From: Pelagibacteraceae bacterium
Lineage (GTDB): Bacteria > Pseudomonadota > Alphaproteobacteria > HIMB59 > GCA-002718135
Direction: 5' to 3'
Length of the DNA: 64,000 nt
Assembly: GCA_002718135.1 (NCBI GenBank)
Contig: PBDN01000005.1
Location: forward strand, 31,589-95,588
This document shows, in pieces, positions 28,039-35,942 of this stretch. Below the pieces are notes generated by a model. That model worked only from the letters and a program-made list of their open reading frames with translations, was not told where the DNA came from and ran no database searches. Numbering within the stretch: position 1 is the stretch's first letter; the number at the start of each line of letters is the position of its first letter. The position numbers and the translations under genes were made by a program.

Positions 28039-28914
28039 TTAGTAAGAAAAATTACTACATATGTATGTAGGTTCAATATAATGTTTTGCAGAATTTTTAA
28101 TATTATTTAAACCTGTTTCAAGACTATTTGTAAAAAACTCCTTATGTATACCATTTGCTATAAGAATAGAGTCTATTCCAAAATTATGTGCTCCCATAAT
28201 ATCATGATCTAATGAATCACCTATAGCTATGACTTTTGATAAATCTAAACTTACTATTTTTTTTGTAGCTTCAATATATATCTCTTTAGCTGGCTTACCC
28301 AATATAATAACTCTTCCTCCCATACTCTGATACAAATCTGCTATAGTGCCCATACAAAAAATATTCTTTTTATTATGATCTTTTTCAATTGTTTCATAAT
28401 CAGGATTTGCACAAAACATAATAAGTTTAAGATTTAAAGCGTCTGTTAAAATAGGTATATAATCAAGAGGTTCTGTATTTGCAAAAGGCGTACATGCTAA
28501 AATAAAGTTGGCTTCATTAATTTTTGAAACAAAATTTAATTTATCTAACCCTGCTCTAAAATCCGAACCATCTTCTTTTGAAGAGTCATAAATATGAAAG
28601 CAATTATTTAATTTATTGCCATAGTTTTCTAAAGAGTAAAATAATTCTTGCCAGATCATTTCTCCACTAGTTATAGTTTCAAAAAAATGATTTTTATTAA
28701 ATCCTAGAAGGTTTAAATTTTTTACAGAACTATTTTTCCTTTTTGATGAGTTAGAAATAATTATTAATTTTTTATTATTATCTACTAAATTATTTACAGC
28801 GCTAATAGCATGATCATACCCTTTAAAACCATCATGCATTACACCCCATTGGTCTAAGATTATAACTTCGTATTTATCAATTATTTCAGAAATATTATTT
28901 ATAATTTTAGTCAT
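28039..28914 (-). CDS. HAD-superfamily class IIA hydrolase (TIGR01459-like)
   Basis: A 291-residue phosphatase-like protein. Motif I is ILDQWGVMHDG near residue 20, with the candidate nucleophilic Asp followed by Q and W where many HADs have a second Asp. Motif II is IISNSSKR, the motif III region ILGKPAKEIY, and motif IV VIAIGDSLDHDIMGA. This combination matches the alphaproteobacterial TIGR01459 group, whose substrate is unknown. The ATG at 28914 overlaps the pyrD stop by one base. The upstream TTG at 28917 is a less likely start. Confidence 0.86.
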   Translation of the reverse strand: MTKIINNISEIIDKYEVIILDQWGVMHDGFKGYDHAISAVNNLVDNNKKLIIISNSSKRKNSSVKNLNLLGFNKNHFFETITSGEMIWQELFYSLENYGNKLNNCFHIYDSSKEDGSDFRAGLDKLNFVSKINEANFILACTPFANTEPLDYIPILTDALNLKLIMFCANPDYETIEKDHNKKNIFCMGTIADLYQSMGGRVIILGKPAKEIYIEATKKIVSLDLSKVIAIGDSLDHDIMGAHNFGIDSILIANGIHKEFFTNSLETGLNNIKNSAKHYIEPTYICSNFSY

Positions 28915-29966
28915 CAAGATGACTTTCCAATCACTTCTGAAATATTATTAAATCCATCAGTTAATACTAAATTATTCAATTCCTTTATTATATTATTTAT
29001 TAATTTAGGTCCCTGAAATACTAATGCTGTATATAATTGAACTAAACTAGCTCCTGCTTTTATTTTTTCATAACACTCATAACCATTGGAGACTCCTCCA
29101 ACACCTATTAATGGAATTTGACCATTTGTTAGTAAATACAATTTTTTAAGTACAATAGTTGAATCTAAAAAAATTGGCTTACCACTTAAACCTCCTATTT
29201 CATTCCTATAAGATGATATTAATGTTTTAGGTCTTTTAATAGTTGAGTTTGATATTATTAGCCCATTAACATTATTAGCTAGAGCCATTAAAGCAATATC
29301 CCTCAATTGTTCATCATCAAGATCAGGTGATATTTTTATAAATATTGGTTTATCACTTAGTTGCTCAACTTCTAATTGTTTTTTTTGGATATTTTTAACT
29401 AAATTTTCAATTCTTCCACGTAATTGCAAATCCCTTAATCCTGGAGTATTTGGAGATGATATATTTATCGTAATATAATTACCATAAGAACCAATTTTTT
29501 CTATACAATAAAGATAATCGTCAATATCATTTTGTGTTGATTTATTTTTGCCTATATTTATTCCTATGACTCCATTAAATTTATTATCTTGATTAATTTT
29601 TTTTAAATTTTTTAATATTTTTTCACTTCCTTTATTATTAAATCCTAAGTGGTTAATAATTCCTTCATCCTCATGCAATCTAAAAATTCTTGGTCTTTGA
29701 TTGCCTTTCTGAGGGTTTGGGGTAACTGTACCTACCTCAACAAAACCAAATCCATACTCTATCATTTGTCTTATCACCTCTGCATTTTTATCAAAACCTG
29801 CTGCAAGACCTAATGGATTTGGAAAATCTATACCAAGAATATTTTGCTTTAATAATTTAAATTCATCAATTTTTTTATTTCTTATAGAAAAATTAGATTT
29901 TAAAATAGTAATCGTTAACTGATGAGCCACCTCAGGTGGAAATAATCTTAATAAGCTTATTAGCAT
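28914..29966 (-). CDS. pyrD: Dihydroorotate dehydrogenase (quinone), class 2
   Basis: Oxidises dihydroorotate to orotate in pyrimidine synthesis and passes electrons to ubiquinone at the inner membrane. It has 350 residues. The N-terminal helical segment LLRLFPPEVAHQLTI marks the membrane-associated class 2 type. Other landmarks are NPLGLAAGFDKNAEV, EVGTVTPNPQKGN, the catalytic-loop ITINISSPNTPGLRDLQ and IGVGGVSNG. It lies three bases after lysK and overlaps the HAD gene by one base. Confidence 0.96.
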   Translation of the reverse strand: MLISLLRLFPPEVAHQLTITILKSNFSIRNKKIDEFKLLKQNILGIDFPNPLGLAAGFDKNAEVIRQMIEYGFGFVEVGTVTPNPQKGNQRPRIFRLHEDEGIINHLGFNNKGSEKILKNLKKINQDNKFNGVIGINIGKNKSTQNDIDDYLYCIEKIGSYGNYITINISSPNTPGLRDLQLRGRIENLVKNIQKKQLEVEQLSDKPIFIKISPDLDDEQLRDIALMALANNVNGLIISNSTIKRPKTLISSYRNEIGGLSGKPIFLDSTIVLKKLYLLTNGQIPLIGVGGVSNGYECYEKIKAGASLVQLYTALVFQGPKLINNIIKELNNLVLTDGFNNISEVIGKSS

Positions 29967-29969
29967 ACA

Positions 29970-31568
29970 CTATAATTTTTTTAATTCTATTGCTTTTTCA
30001 ATAACATTTATTGTTTCCTCAACACCAAATAATTTTATAAATGATCCCAAGCGAGGACCCTGCTCTTGACCCAATATAACTTGATAAATAAGTTTAAAAA
30101 AGTCCTTTAAATTTGAAAATTTATATTTTTTTCCAACTTCATAAAGCAATGTTTGTATTTCCTCAGCAGAACTATTTTTATTAATTTTAAATTTCAAAAT
30201 ATCTCTTAATTCTTCAAAAATAAAGATATTATCATCATCTATTTTTAAATAATTTTTATTCGGTAAAACAAAATCTTTATAATAATTAATTGCATAATCA
30301 ATTAATTTATCAAATTCAGGATTATTTGTTGGACTAATTTCATTGTCATATTGATTTATAAAACCCCAAATTATTTCTTTGTCATCAGTATTACAAATAC
30401 TAACAAGATTAGTTAGAGAATTAAAACTAATTTCAGATTTAAATTTTTTTGGACTACCTGCGTGAATATGCCAAATTGGACTATCATATTTTTTTAGAGG
30501 ATCTAGGGCATCATAACTTTTATAATGAGAAATGTATTCATCAACTGTTTTTGGAATAACATCAAAAAAAAGTTTTTTTGCTGATTTGGGTTTTTGATAC
30601 ATATATAACGATAAGCTTTCAGGTGAGCCGTAGCGCAACCATTCATCAACACCAATTCCATTTCCAATTGATTTTGAAATTTTCTCACCTTTTTCATCTA
30701 AGAACATTTCATAAATTAAGTTTACTGGACTTTTTTTACCAATAGCCTTACAAATTTTTGATGCTAAATCGACGCTTTCTGTTAAATCTTTTCCACACAT
30801 TTCATAATCAACTCCTAATGCCATCCATCTCATAGCCCAATCAACTTTCCACTGCATTTTACACTGGCCACCAGTTACTAAAACTTCTACTTTTTTTTGA
30901 TTTGTGGGTTCTGTATAAATTACACTGTTGTGCTTAGGTCTATATTCATCAATTTTTACTTGTAAAACTTTACCTGTCTGTTTGCTTATAGGCAAAAAGG
31001 GGCTATAATTACTTTTCCTTTCTTTTCTTAAAGTAGGTAAAATAATTTCAAGTATTCTTTCGTAATTTTGAAGAATTTCAATAATTGTACTATCAAAAAA
31101 TCCTTCTCGGTATTTTTCTGTTGAGCTTACAAAATCATAGTCAAAATTAAATTCATCTAAAAAAGATCGCAATTTAGCATTATTATGATGACCAAAACTT
31201 TGAAATTTTTCAAAAGGATCCGGTATGGATGTAAGAGGTTTACCAATATTTTTTTTTAACATGTCTTTATTTGGAACATTATCTGGAACTTTCCTCAAAC
31301 CATCCATATCATCCGAAAATGTCACTATTTTAACTGAGGCATCTATTAAATTTTCAAGTGAATTTTTTACCATTGTGGTTCGTACAACTTCTCCGAAAGT
31401 ACCAATATGCGGTAATCCAGAGGGTCCGTAACCTGTTTCTAATAAAATGTATCCTTTTGCTGGTAATACAAATTTTTCAATACCTCCAAAACTATCAATA
31501 ATTTTTACAGCTTCACTAAAAGGCCAAGATTTGATATCTTTAATAATGCTCTTATCTATTTTATGCAT
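29970..31568 (-). CDS. lysK: Lysyl-tRNA synthetase, class I
   Basis: Charges tRNA-Lys using the class I Rossmann fold, the archaeal-type enzyme also found in alphaproteobacteria, instead of the commoner class II LysS. It has 532 residues. The HIGH-type motif is GPSGLPHIGTFGEV (HIG at 54-56) and the KMSKS-type motif is EKISKSIGNG (KISKS at 296-300). The gene overlaps the end of a MarR-type regulator by eight bases, so that regulator and LysRS are co-transcribed. No class II lysS appears in the window. Confidence 0.95.
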   Translation of the reverse strand: MHKIDKSIIKDIKSWPFSEAVKIIDSFGGIEKFVLPAKGYILLETGYGPSGLPHIGTFGEVVRTTMVKNSLENLIDASVKIVTFSDDMDGLRKVPDNVPNKDMLKKNIGKPLTSIPDPFEKFQSFGHHNNAKLRSFLDEFNFDYDFVSSTEKYREGFFDSTIIEILQNYERILEIILPTLRKERKSNYSPFLPISKQTGKVLQVKIDEYRPKHNSVIYTEPTNQKKVEVLVTGGQCKMQWKVDWAMRWMALGVDYEMCGKDLTESVDLASKICKAIGKKSPVNLIYEMFLDEKGEKISKSIGNGIGVDEWLRYGSPESLSLYMYQKPKSAKKLFFDVIPKTVDEYISHYKSYDALDPLKKYDSPIWHIHAGSPKKFKSEISFNSLTNLVSICNTDDKEIIWGFINQYDNEISPTNNPEFDKLIDYAINYYKDFVLPNKNYLKIDDDNIFIFEELRDILKFKINKNSSAEEIQTLLYEVGKKYKFSNLKDFFKLIYQVILGQEQGPRLGSFIKLFGVEETINVIEKAIELKKL

Positions 31569-32022
31569 AATTATTTGCTTTTATTCTAATTTTTTTACCC
31601 AAAATTAACCTTAATGAATTTTTAAAATTTAAAGTTTCATCATTTAATTTTTCAAATATTTTTTTTTCTTCCTTATAAATTATATTCATAGATTTTATAA
31701 TTAATTTTTTACCTTCATTTGTAAGACTTATATTACTTGTACGATTATTTTTTGGTTTAACTTTATAAATCAGTTTCTTGCCCTCAAGTATATTTAATTT
31801 AATACTTACAACAGATGTGTCAATTGATGAATTTACAGCAATATTTTTTTGAGAAATGGATACGTTTTTAAATTCTAGTTTATATATTGCTTCAAGAATT
31901 AAATATTCATTTAATGATATTTTATAATTCTTAAGACATTGTCTTAATTTTGATTGCCAAAGATTAGATATTTGCCATATTAATAATCCTAATCGGTTCT
32001 CATTAAGAGAAGTGTCTGCCAT
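31561..32022 (-). CDS. MarR family transcriptional regulator
   Basis: A 153-residue winged-helix regulator. The N-terminal helix LGLLIWQISNLWQSKLRQ is followed by SLNEYLILEAIY. The recognition-helix region is AVNSSIDTSVVSIKLNILEGKKLI, and the wing is KPKNNRTSNISLTNEGKKL. The frame is open to a TTG at 32067, but that extension only translates the palindromic operator, so the ATG at 32022 is the better start. The gene is preceded by two TTGTATACAA palindromes, which suggests autoregulation, and overlaps lysK by eight bases. The ligand is unknown. Confidence 0.88.
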   Translation of the reverse strand: MADTSLNENRLGLLIWQISNLWQSKLRQCLKNYKISLNEYLILEAIYKLEFKNVSISQKNIAVNSSIDTSVVSIKLNILEGKKLIYKVKPKNNRTSNISLTNEGKKLIIKSMNIIYKEEKKIFEKLNDETLNFKNSLRLILGKKIRIKANNYA

Positions 32023-32025
32023 AGT

Positions 32026-32054
32026 TTGTATACAATTAGTTTGTATACAAACTA
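32026..32054. promoter_or_regulatory. Tandem palindromic operator in front of marR
   Basis: Two copies of the palindrome TTGTATACAA lie at 32026-32035 and 32041-32050, with centres 15 bp apart. The second extends to a perfect 18-bp palindrome, TAGTTTGTATACAAACTA (32037-32054). They fill most of the 48-base gap between the fdx stop and the marR ATG and end three bases before that ATG. Dimeric winged-helix regulators bind such sites, so MarR autorepression is the simplest reading. Each copy also contains TATACA, which could serve as a -10 element. Confidence 0.75.
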
Positions 32055-32070
32055 TACTGTTTGTCAACCT

Positions 32071-32382
32071 TTATTCAGGTGCAATTTCAATCTCAATACC
32101 ATCAATTTCTTCATTAAACTCTATTTGACAACCCAATCTGGAATTTTTACGCACGTCGAATGCTTGATCTAGCATGGATTCTTCATCATCATCTTTTTGA
32201 GGCAACTTATCTAACCATTTCTCCCCAATATAAATATGGCAAGTTGCACAAGCACAACAACCACCACAAGATGCTTCTATTTCAAATCCTTTATCTCTTA
32301 AAATTTCCATTAAAGTGCTTTCGTAATCTCCGTCAATTTGATGATCTTTACCTTGTCTATCCTTTATAAATATTTTTGGCAT
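32071..32382 (-). CDS. [2Fe-2S] ferredoxin, adrenodoxin/ISC type
   Basis: A 103-residue electron carrier. Cluster cysteines follow the vertebrate-type pattern C-x5-C-x2-C in CGGCCACATC (residues about 39-48), with the fourth in LGCQI near residue 85. The acidic helix DKLPQKDDDEESMLDQA between them is typical of adrenodoxin/Fdx proteins that dock to a reductase. Extra cysteines within the loop (CGGCC) are noteworthy. It overlaps the end of the flavoprotein reductase gene by one base, so the two are probably a redox pair. Confidence 0.92.
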   Translation of the reverse strand: MPKIFIKDRQGKDHQIDGDYESTLMEILRDKGFEIEASCGGCCACATCHIYIGEKWLDKLPQKDDDEESMLDQAFDVRKNSRLGCQIEFNEEIDGIEIEIAPE

Positions 32383-33395
32383 TAAACTCCTAATTTTTTG
32401 TGAAGCGATTTTGATGATGTAGTGTATCTAAAAATATTTTTTTTCTCAGGAAAGCAGTATTTGAAACATTGTTGTGCCATTAATGCAGCTTCATGAAATC
32501 CAGATAAAATTAATTTAAGCTTTCCAGGATATGAATTTATGTCTCCAATAGCAAATATTGAAGGAATGGAAGTTTCAAACTTCTCTGTATCAACTTTAAT
32601 TAAATTTTCATTTAAATTTAAGCCCCAATTAGCTATTGGTCCTAATTCCATTTTTAATCCAAAAAAAGGTAATAGAAAATCAACTTCAATGTTTTTTATT
32701 TCATCATTCGTATCATTAAATTTAACAATTAATTTATTATTATTAGACATATCAACAGCTTTTATTTGTCCTATAATTAAATTTATTTGTTCTTTTGCCT
32801 CAAGAGCATACATTTTTTTTACTGAATCAGGTGCAGCTCTAAATTCTTTTCTTCGATGGATAAGTGATACATTTGCAATTTTTGACAAATCATTTGTCCA
32901 ATCTATTGCAGAATCTCCACCACCAGCAACTAACAAATTTTTATTTCTTAAAATTGATTTATTCTTGACTGAATAAAAAATATTCTTGCCTTCAAAATTT
33001 TCAATATTTTCTATCGCAGGCCTTCTAGGTACAAAACTGCCTGCTCCAGCTGCTATTACAATGCATTTTGCTTCTATTTTATTTTCTGAATTTGTTTCAA
33101 CAATCCATCCGTTATTTGATCTAGTTATTTTATCTACTTGTTGATTAAAATGAAATATTGGTTCAAATGGCTTAACTTGTTTTAACAAATCATCAGTTAA
33201 TTCTTTACCAGTAATTTTTGGTCTTGAGGGTATATCGTATATTGGTTTTTCTGGATAAAGTTCTGCACACTGCCCCCCTGGCTTGTCTAAATTATCTATA
33301 ACATGGGTCTTTATATTTAAAAGTCCTAGTTCAAATATAGCGAATAATCCTACTGGTCCCGCTCCAATAATTACAACATCAGTCTTTTGTACCAT
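32382..33395 (-). CDS. Ferredoxin--NADP+ reductase, thioredoxin-reductase-like type
   Basis: A 337-residue FAD/NAD(P)H flavoprotein of the TrxR-like FNR group. FAD binding is seen in VVIIGAGPVG near the start. The family hallmark GGQCAELYPEKPIYDIP follows, then the second nucleotide site VAGGGDSAIDW and the late FAIGDINSYPGKLKLILSG. There is no CxxC active site, which excludes thioredoxin reductase itself. I use the ATG at 33395; the TTG at 33410 is less likely. It is directly upstream of the ferredoxin and divergent from ctaA. Confidence 0.92.
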   Translation of the reverse strand: MVQKTDVVIIGAGPVGLFAIFELGLLNIKTHVIDNLDKPGGQCAELYPEKPIYDIPSRPKITGKELTDDLLKQVKPFEPIFHFNQQVDKITRSNNGWIVETNSENKIEAKCIVIAAGAGSFVPRRPAIENIENFEGKNIFYSVKNKSILRNKNLLVAGGGDSAIDWTNDLSKIANVSLIHRRKEFRAAPDSVKKMYALEAKEQINLIIGQIKAVDMSNNNKLIVKFNDTNDEIKNIEVDFLLPFFGLKMELGPIANWGLNLNENLIKVDTEKFETSIPSIFAIGDINSYPGKLKLILSGFHEAALMAQQCFKYCFPEKKNIFRYTTSSKSLHKKLGV

Positions 33396-33445
33396 ACTAT
33401 CAAATAACAACTTTATTTTTTCATTCTACGAATTATATAACCTCT

Positions 33446-34510
33446 ATGCATTTATTAAAAACCCATGATGAATATAAATTATCCATATTTATTTGGCTAA
33501 TTACACTAACAATTATGGTTCTTGCAATCATTATAATTGGGGGGTTGACTAGATTAACAGACTCTGGGTTATCAATGGTTGATTGGCAACCAATATTAGG
33601 GACTATTCCTCCTTTATCACTTAATGATTGGAATGAAAAATTTGAACTATACAAACTAAGTCCTGAATATTTGTATGTTAACAAAAATATGAGTCTAGTT
33701 GAATTTAAATATATTTTTTGGTGGGAATGGTTTCATCGCTTTTTTGCAAGAATGATTGGGTTAGTAATGATATTGCCTTTATTATATTTTACTTATAAAA
33801 AATATATTAAAATTTCATTACACGTCCGACTTTTATTTATTTTTTTGTTGGGGGCTTTACAAGCTTTTGTTGGATGGTGGATGGTTAAAAGTGGACTTAG
33901 TGATGATCCATATGTTAGTGCTTACCGCTTAACTTTTCACTTATTTAATGCCTTGTTGATTTTCTTGTTACTTCTTTGGACTACTATGGAATATTACTAT
34001 TCAAAAAATGTTAATTTTTTTAAAATCAAATTAAACTTAGAATTTCTTATTTTAATTGCCATTCTTCTAACATTATTTACAATTATAACAGGTGGTTTTA
34101 TGGCAGGAACTCATGCAGGACAATCTTTCAACACCTATCCCCTCATGAATGGTAAAATCATTCCTGATGATTATTATTTATATGATTTAGGTCTATTAAA
34201 TATGTTTGAAAATACAATTGCTATTAATTTTAATCATAGATGGATGGGGACATTTACTTTTATATATGTGTTTTCATTATTCTTATTTCTCATGTTAAAC
34301 AAAAATTTCAAAACCTCAAATTTAATTTTTTTATTTGTGCTTATAGCTCTCTCAACTCAATTTTTTTTAGGTATTTTAACATTACTAAGCAATGTCCATA
34401 TTCCTTATGCAAGTCTACATCAGGCCAATTCAGTAATTTTACTATCTACACTAATGATTTCTTACTATCATTCTAAAATAAGAAATAGTAATAATGTAAA
34501 TCAAAAATGA
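33446..34510 (+). CDS. ctaA: Heme A synthase (COX15/CtaA type)
   Basis: An inner-membrane enzyme oxidising the C8 methyl group of heme O to give heme A for cytochrome c oxidase. It has 354 residues with about eight membrane helices. Family motifs include IGGLTRLTDSGLSMVDW, WWEWFHRFFARMIG, GWWMVKSGL and NFNHRWMGTFTF, containing the heme-binding histidines. This is the long COX15-like proteobacterial/mitochondrial form. It is the first gene of a rightward run, coupled by ATGA to the next. The divergent neighbours are a ferredoxin reductase and ferredoxin. Confidence 0.95.
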   Translation: MHLLKTHDEYKLSIFIWLITLTIMVLAIIIIGGLTRLTDSGLSMVDWQPILGTIPPLSLNDWNEKFELYKLSPEYLYVNKNMSLVEFKYIFWWEWFHRFFARMIGLVMILPLLYFTYKKYIKISLHVRLLFIFLLGALQAFVGWWMVKSGLSDDPYVSAYRLTFHLFNALLIFLLLLWTTMEYYYSKNVNFFKIKLNLEFLILIAILLTLFTIITGGFMAGTHAGQSFNTYPLMNGKIIPDDYYLYDLGLLNMFENTIAINFNHRWMGTFTFIYVFSLFLFLMLNKNFKTSNLIFLFVLIALSTQFFLGILTLLSNVHIPYASLHQANSVILLSTLMISYYHSKIRNSNNVNQK

Positions 34511-35187
34511 AGATTATTTTATTTTTATTATTTATAATATTATATACATTTAATGCTAAATCATTTCCTATACCAAAAGATGGAAAAGCAAGTTTTGATA
34601 TAATAAGAAAAAATAAAATTATTGGTAATGTTACTTCTACATTTACTAAAGATGATGAAATTTTAAAAATTCATACTATTGTTGATATTCAAGTAAAAGT
34701 ACTTTTTATTCCTGCATATAAATTTTTTCAAGAAACAACTGAGATATGGAAAGATAAAGAACTTATAGAAATTATTGGTTTTACAGATTTTGAGGATGAA
34801 AGAGAGTATCATATTAATGGTAAAGATATAGATAATCAATTTATCGCTAATGGAATGGATGGTGAACTTTCATTAGAACAATCTATTTTGTCTCTAAATT
34901 ATTGGAATAAAGATATTCTAAAACAAAAAAAAATTTTTGATACTCAAAAAGGTATAGTTCGTGAGATATCTTCAAAAAAACTAGATAATGAAATTATTGA
35001 AATTAATGGAGAAAAATTAGATACAGAAAAGTATACATTAAATGCTTCAAAAAATCCAAAGGATCTAGGACCATTTCCAGAATATACTATTTGGTATTAT
35101 AATAATGAACTTATTCAATTTAAATTTACAAACTGGAAAGATAAAAAAGAAGTTACAACAGTTAGAAATGACTGGAAAAATAATTGA
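34507..35187 (+). CDS. Exported DUF6134-like protein
   Basis: A 226-residue protein with an N-terminal signal peptide (MKIILFLLFIILYTFNAKS-F). The mature part is beta-rich and starts FPIPKDGKASFDIIRKNKIIG. It has ETTEIWKDKELIEI and later DLGPFPEYTIWYYNNELIQFKF. This fits the DUF6134/DUF3108-like group of periplasmic proteins of unknown function. It overlaps both ctaA (ATGA) and the following SDR (TTGA), so all three are likely translated together, but a role in heme A synthesis is not demonstrated. Confidence 0.72.
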   Translation: MKIILFLLFIILYTFNAKSFPIPKDGKASFDIIRKNKIIGNVTSTFTKDDEILKIHTIVDIQVKVLFIPAYKFFQETTEIWKDKELIEIIGFTDFEDEREYHINGKDIDNQFIANGMDGELSLEQSILSLNYWNKDILKQKKIFDTQKGIVREISSKKLDNEIIEINGEKLDTEKYTLNASKNPKDLGPFPEYTIWYYNNELIQFKFTNWKDKKEVTTVRNDWKNN

Positions 35188-35942
35188 AAACTATCTGGAT
35201 AACTGGTGGTTCTTCTGGAATCGGATATGCAACGGCAAAAGAATTTCTTAATAATAATTGGAGAGTTGTTATAAGTTCAAGCAATCTTGAAAAATTAAAT
35301 AGTGCTGGTGATAAATTAAGCAAATATGTAGATCATAACAATCTACATTTATTAAAATGTGATATCAGTAAAAAAAATGAAGTTAAAAATTCAATTAAAT
35401 TTATTGAAGAGAAAATTGCTAATATTGATATTGCCTTATTAAATGCTGCAGCTTATTCTCCAAATAAAAACCAAAATTTTGATATTCAAAACTATGAATT
35501 ATTAATTGATGTTAATCTAAAAGGAACTCTTTTTTGTATAAATACTTTAAAACATTTCATGCAAGGAAGAAATAATAAGATTGCAATTGTATCATCTCCT
35601 ATTGGTTATAGAGGATGGCCAACATCCGGTGCTTATGGTATGACAAAAGCTGCTCAACTAAATCTAGCTGAAAGTTTGTACTTTGATTTTAAAAAAATAA
35701 ATATAAATGTTTCTGTTATTAATCCAGGTTTTATTGATACTGAGGCCACAAGATTGAATGAGTTTAAAATGCCTTTTTTAAAATCTGCAGATTTTGCAGC
35801 TAGAAAAATTTACAACGGTTTAGTTAATAAAAATAAATTTGAAATTACTTTTCCTTTTATGATAGTTTTTTTTGTTAAAATAATGCGTATATTGCCTTAT
35901 AAAGTATACTTCTATCTTTGGAAAAAATTAGGAAATTTTTAA
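35184..35942 (+). CDS. SDR family NAD(P)-dependent oxidoreductase
   Basis: A 252-residue short-chain dehydrogenase. The cofactor site is TGGSSGIG at about residues 7-14. NAA lies near position 90. The catalytic Ser is in IVSSPIGYRGW, and the YxxxK is YGMTK. A C-terminal hydrophobic stretch (FPFMIVFFVKIMRILPY) may associate with the membrane. The start is TTG in the overlap TTGA with the upstream stop; it is the only start that preserves the first beta strand. The substrate is unknown. It ends on TTAA shared with pfk. Confidence 0.88.
   Translation: MKTIWITGGSSGIGYATAKEFLNNNWRVVISSSNLEKLNSAGDKLSKYVDHNNLHLLKCDISKKNEVKNSIKFIEEKIANIDIALLNAAAYSPNKNQNFDIQNYELLIDVNLKGTLFCINTLKHFMQGRNNKIAIVSSPIGYRGWPTSGAYGMTKAAQLNLAESLYFDFKKININVSVINPGFIDTEATRLNEFKMPFLKSADFAARKIYNGLVNKNKFEITFPFMIVFFVKIMRILPYKVYFYLWKKLGNF

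Noticed and set aside
32023..32067. Longer MarR reading frame from a TTG start
   Set aside because: The extra residues only translate the two palindromes (a repeated CIQTN-like pattern), so they are operator DNA and not protein.
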